From: Brumimicrobium sp965656195
GTDB taxonomy: Bacteria; Bacteroidota; Bacteroidia; Flavobacteriales_D; Crocinitomicaceae
Assembly: GCA_965656195.1 (NCBI GenBank)
Contig: CBFHJL010000096.1
Span: forward strand, 1 to 10,652
Length of the DNA: 10,652 nucleotides
Reading direction: 5' to 3'
Both the position numbers and the translations under genes were made by a program. Shown here in pieces: positions 7,445 through 10,652 of the stretch. A model generated the notes under the pieces. It was not told where the DNA came from, searched no databases, and saw only the letters and a program-made list of their open reading frames with translations. The first letter of the stretch is position 1. Each line of letters begins with the position of its first letter.

Positions 7445-10400
7445 CCTTTTGTAATGTCTTTTGAAATCTTAGGGCGGTTATTTTATCGATACGGAATAGT
7501 AATCTTTTTAGGGTTATATATAGCACTCTTTCCTTTAAATTCAGCTGGACAAAATCAAAGCATAGCCAGAAGTTGGAATGAAATATTGCTTCACGCTATT
7601 CGCACAGACTTTGCTCGACCTACCGTACATGCTCGAAACCTATATCATCTCTCAGTCGCTCATTATGATTGTTTCACTGCATATTCACCAAAAAGCTCAA
7701 CCTTTCTTTTAGGAAATGAAATCGATGGTTTTTCAAGTAGTTTCGAAGGGGTTGTCGAACCTGAATTTATAGATTCGGCGAGACATGAATCAATTTGCTA
7801 TGCATCGTATAGACTACTCAATCATCGATTTCAAAATTCTCCCGGATACACCAGCGTGTTATTCAAAATGGATAGTTTAATGGCAGCGAATAACTATTCT
7901 ACTTCAGACACATCTGCCAATTATCTTATTGACGGACCTTCCGCACTTGGAAACTATATCGCTCAACAGATCATACTATATGGCTTGCAAGACGGCTCGA
8001 ATGAATTAAATGACTATGCGAACATATACTATCAAGCAGCAAATGACCCAATAGCAGTTGAACAACCTGGAAACCCGTCTATAGAGGATCCAAACAGATG
8101 GCAAGCTATCAGCTTAACCACCTCAATCGATCAATCTGGGAATCAGGTAGCTTCAACACCTCCGCATTTATCACCTGAATGGGGGAATGTCGTTCCATTT
8201 GCTCTGAATGACTCACTTATTACTACTTATTCAAGAGATGGGAACAATTACCAAGTATATATTGATCCAGGAGAGCCTGCACTCCTTGACACTACTGACA
8301 CATTGGGGTTAAACTCCCTATATAAATGGAACCACTGCATGGTCTCCGTATGGCAGTCTCACTTGGACCCAACAAACGGCACAATGATAGATATTTCTCC
8401 TGCCTCAAGAGGAAATTTAAGTACATATCCACAAACAAAAGAAGACCATCCCTCATTCTATGATTACTTTAATGGGGGGGTACAACAATCAACAGGACAT
8501 GCGATAAACCCTATTACCGGAACACCTTATTCACCCCAGATCGTTCCTCTCGGCGATTATGCGCGTGTCTTGGCAGAGTTTTGGGCAGACGGAATAGATT
8601 CTGAAACTCCTCCTGGGCATTGGTTTGAAATTTTACATGGCGTAATCGACTCTCCCTTATTCATTCGACAGTGGATGGGCCAAGGAGATACGCTGAGTGT
8701 TTTAGAGTATGATATTAAAGCTCATTTTGTTTTAGGCGGGGCAATGCATGACGCAGCGGTTGCTGCTTGGTCAGTTAAAGGTTGGTACGATTATCTAAGG
8801 CCAGTATCTGCAATACGGCTTATGGCTCAACTAGGTCAATCGAGTGATACTAACCTTGTTAATTTTCATCCTGGAGGAATACCATTAATACCAAATTACA
8901 TTGAATTAGTTGAAGCGAATGATCCATTGGAAGGTGCGAATCAAGAACATGTTGGAAAAATAAAACTATATACATGGAAAGGTCCGGATTACATCAATGA
9001 CCCTGAAACAGATATTGCTGGAGTCGGATGGATTCTAGCTGAAAACTGGTGGCCATACCAACGGCCAACCTTTGTTACTCCTCCTTTTGCAGGCTATGTC
9101 TCAGGGCACTCGACATTCTCACGAACAGCCGCGAATGTATTAACATTTATGACTGGAAGTCCTTATTTCCCAGGCGGCATAGGTGAATTTTATGCGCAAC
9201 AAGGAGAATTTTTAAAATTTGAGGATGGACCTAGCGTGGATATTACCTTACAATGGGCTACATATCAAGATGCCGCTGATGAATGCAGTTTATCAAGAAT
9301 TTGGGGTGGGATTCATCCTCCTATTGATGATATTCCTGGAAGACTGATGGGAGACCAAATTGGAACTATTACTTTCGACCACGGAAATAATTACATTTCC
9401 TCTGTCCTACCGGAAATAACTCAATTAACGGTAAGTGATTCAACAATAAATATCGCAGACATTGGGAGTAATTTTTCATTAGTTGTTACCTATGACACAG
9501 TAATGAATACTACTATTTTACCCACAGTTAAATTCTTAGATAACAACCCAACATTAGATATCCTGAGCGAGTTGAATTCAGCTTGGTTAAATGACTCAAT
9601 ATTTGAAATTAACTTTGAGGTAGTAAATGATACGGTATATTACCCGTCAATTCTAATTCAAGTAGATAGTGCGCTCTCTATGAGTGGTAAATATCAAAAC
9701 CCACATATTTTTGCCAAAAAATTCTTTATCGATACTGAACGCCCGAGCGTTGACCTCACTATTTGTAGTGACTCAATAATAAATAATGAAACTTTAATTG
9801 ATCCATTCTATTTAACAATTACTGTTACGGAAGACTGCGACACTAATTCCACACCACAATTAAATTTCCTTAGTTCTATTGCAAATGATGCATTAATGCC
9901 ATCTTCCAATTCATACTGGATAAATGAAAGTTCTTATCTATTCGCATTTAATGTAATCGACAACAATGTTATTTTAGATTCCATTCTCATTGAAATCAGT
10001 CAACTCACCGACATTGCTGGAAACCTTTCTTTAACTGACACTTTCCTATTAGACACAAGAATAGATACTCGAGAACCCAACCTAGTCAGTTACACGATTA
10101 ATGATACTTTACTTAATTTCTCAGACCTCGGAATTAATGCATTGGCTGTGAACTTAACTTTTGATAAAAGAATGAATATATATTCTCTGCCTACTTTAGG
10201 CTTCTATGGAGATTCAATAATTTCAGATCCATTAAGCTATGGTATTCAGAGTGATTGGGTTACCGATTCAAGCTGTATTATTTATTATCACTTCAATAGT
10301 TATCCAGTAACATCACTTAATACAAATATTCTCTTAGCAGACCTCAAAGATTTTTCGGGTAACTCGCCTTCACCAAACACTTTAAACAATGCAATTATTC

Positions 10401-10652
10401 TAGACAATCAATTCCCTTTGATTGACAGTATCATCCCACTCACTAGCATTGTTTATGATGGCAATACAGGAACTAACAACTTCTATGTTGACGTTTTCTT
10501 TTCTGAAAAAATGAATATCAATCAGCAGCTACTAGGTGAAGTAAGAAAGAACGACATCCCTACACCCTCTTTTGAATACAATCCTTTTAGTAGTATGTGG
10601 CTTAATGATACTCTCTACCGCGCATTTTTTAATTTATCTGACGATGACTTAG
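7433..10652 (+). CDS. Secreted vanadium-dependent haloperoxidase-like (PAP2 superfamily) protein with Ig-like repeats, C-terminus outside window
   Basis: At least 1073 codons are open to the window end. Residues about 19-41 form a signal peptide (hydrophobic core IVIFLGLYIALF, likely cut near SAG-Q). The enzyme domain (about 45-655) has every vanadate-binding motif of vanadium haloperoxidases: K449GWYDYLRP (K-x6-RP, K449 and R456), VSGH at 556-559 (S557, G558, catalytic H559), and SRIWGGIHPPID at 621-632 (R622, vanadium-ligand H628). Aligned from memory with Curvularia chloroperoxidase, W446 matches W350 and F552 matches F397, the position that is His in algal bromoperoxidases. Such enzymes use peroxide to oxidise halide; PAP2 relatives are phosphatases, so activity is inferred. 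From 660 on come about 111-residue Ig-like repeats. The usual PSGH proline is Val556. Two starts are possible, ATG 7433 or ATG 7454 (residue 8); the first is used here. A type IX sorting domain probably lies at the missing end. Confidence 0.9.
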   Translation, partial: MVKYPFVMSFEILGRLFYRYGIVIFLGLYIALFPLNSAGQNQSIARSWNEILLHAIRTDFARPTVHARNLYHLSVAHYDCFTAYSPKSSTFLLGNEIDGFSSSFEGVVEPEFIDSARHESICYASYRLLNHRFQNSPGYTSVLFKMDSLMAANNYSTSDTSANYLIDGPSALGNYIAQQIILYGLQDGSNELNDYANIYYQAANDPIAVEQPGNPSIEDPNRWQAISLTTSIDQSGNQVASTPPHLSPEWGNVVPFALNDSLITTYSRDGNNYQVYIDPGEPALLDTTDTLGLNSLYKWNHCMVSVWQSHLDPTNGTMIDISPASRGNLSTYPQTKEDHPSFYDYFNGGVQQSTGHAINPITGTPYSPQIVPLGDYARVLAEFWADGIDSETPPGHWFEILHGVIDSPLFIRQWMGQGDTLSVLEYDIKAHFVLGGAMHDAAVAAWSVKGWYDYLRPVSAIRLMAQLGQSSDTNLVNFHPGGIPLIPNYIELVEANDPLEGANQEHVGKIKLYTWKGPDYINDPETDIAGVGWILAENWWPYQRPTFVTPPFAGYVSGHSTFSRTAANVLTFMTGSPYFPGGIGEFYAQQGEFLKFEDGPSVDITLQWATYQDAADECSLSRIWGGIHPPIDDIPGRLMGDQIGTITFDHGNNYISSVLPEITQLTVSDSTINIADIGSNFSLVVTYDTVMNTTILPTVKFLDNNPTLDILSELNSAWLNDSIFEINFEVVNDTVYYPSILIQVDSALSMSGKYQNPHIFAKKFFIDTERPSVDLTICSDSIINNETLIDPFYLTITVTEDCDTNSTPQLNFLSSIANDALMPSSNSYWINESSYLFAFNVIDNNVILDSILIEISQLTDIAGNLSLTDTFLLDTRIDTREPNLVSYTINDTLLNFSDLGINALAVNLTFDKRMNIYSLPTLGFYGDSIISDPLSYGIQSDWVTDSSCIIYYHFNSYPVTSLNTNILLADLKDFSGNSPSPNTLNNAIILDNQFPLIDSIIPLTSIVYDGNTGTNNFYVDVFFSEKMNINQQLLGEVRKNDIPTPSFEYNPFSSMWLNDTLYRAFFNLSDDDL
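9410..10652 (+). repeat. Array of about 111-residue Ig-like repeats in the haloperoxidase-like protein
   Basis: Four diverged units begin with a conserved Pro at residues 660, 771, 882 and 995 (bases 9410, 9743, 10076, 10415), so the unit lengths are 111, 111 and 113 residues; the fourth is cut by the window end. Each has a matching Trp at 718, 829, 942 and 1056 within W-[LIV]-[NT]-[DE]-[ST] (WLNDS, WINES, WVTDS, WLNDT). Units 1, 3 and 4 carry YDTVMN, FDKRMN or FSEKMN, the F-x-x-x-M-[ND] pattern of Big_5/SbsA-type Ig-like domains; unit 2 has a divergent VTEDCD. Units 1 and 2 end in DTERP or DTREP. They probably act as a surface stalk or a binding region. Confidence 0.8.

Overview
The window looks like chromosomal DNA of a member of the Bacteroidota, probably a marine or environmental flavobacterial or cytophagal lineage; the exact group cannot be fixed from sequence alone. 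Four things point there: low G+C with TAA/TAG stops, almost no Shine-Dalgarno sequences before genes, a C-terminal type IX secretion (Por) sorting domain on one protein, and a gene set (GH3-type acyl-amido synthetase, DUF1800-DUF1501 pair, PAP2/vanadium haloperoxidase with Ig-like repeats) typical of that phylum. Six protein genes cover nearly all of it; both end genes run off the window. No RNA gene, insertion sequence or CRISPR array was seen.

Left half, minus strand, read right to left: a membrane-anchored J-domain protein with a TerB/DjlA-like middle (3949-3110), then after only 3 bases and in the same frame a large PrsW-family intramembrane metalloprotease (3106-971), then after 102 bases a GH3 family protein (868 to beyond position 1). 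The first two are almost certainly co-transcribed and suggest a membrane-proteostasis or stress-signalling pair: a chaperone-recruiting co-chaperone plus a multi-spanning protease with a TPR-like soluble domain. The GH3 gene may or may not belong to the same transcript.

Right half, plus strand, divergent from a 213-base AT-rich intergenic region (3950-4162): a DUF1800 protein (4163-5776), a DUF1501 protein with a twin-arginine leader and a type IX sorting domain (5781-7334), and, after a 98-base gap, a secreted vanadium-haloperoxidase-like PAP2 protein with a C-terminal array of about 111-residue Ig-like repeats (7433 to beyond 10652). DUF1800 and DUF1501 proteins are widely encoded as neighbours but their joint function is unknown. 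Here the pair sits directly upstream of a secreted metalloenzyme whose vanadate-binding residues are all present, so this half is the more likely place for an undescribed exported system.
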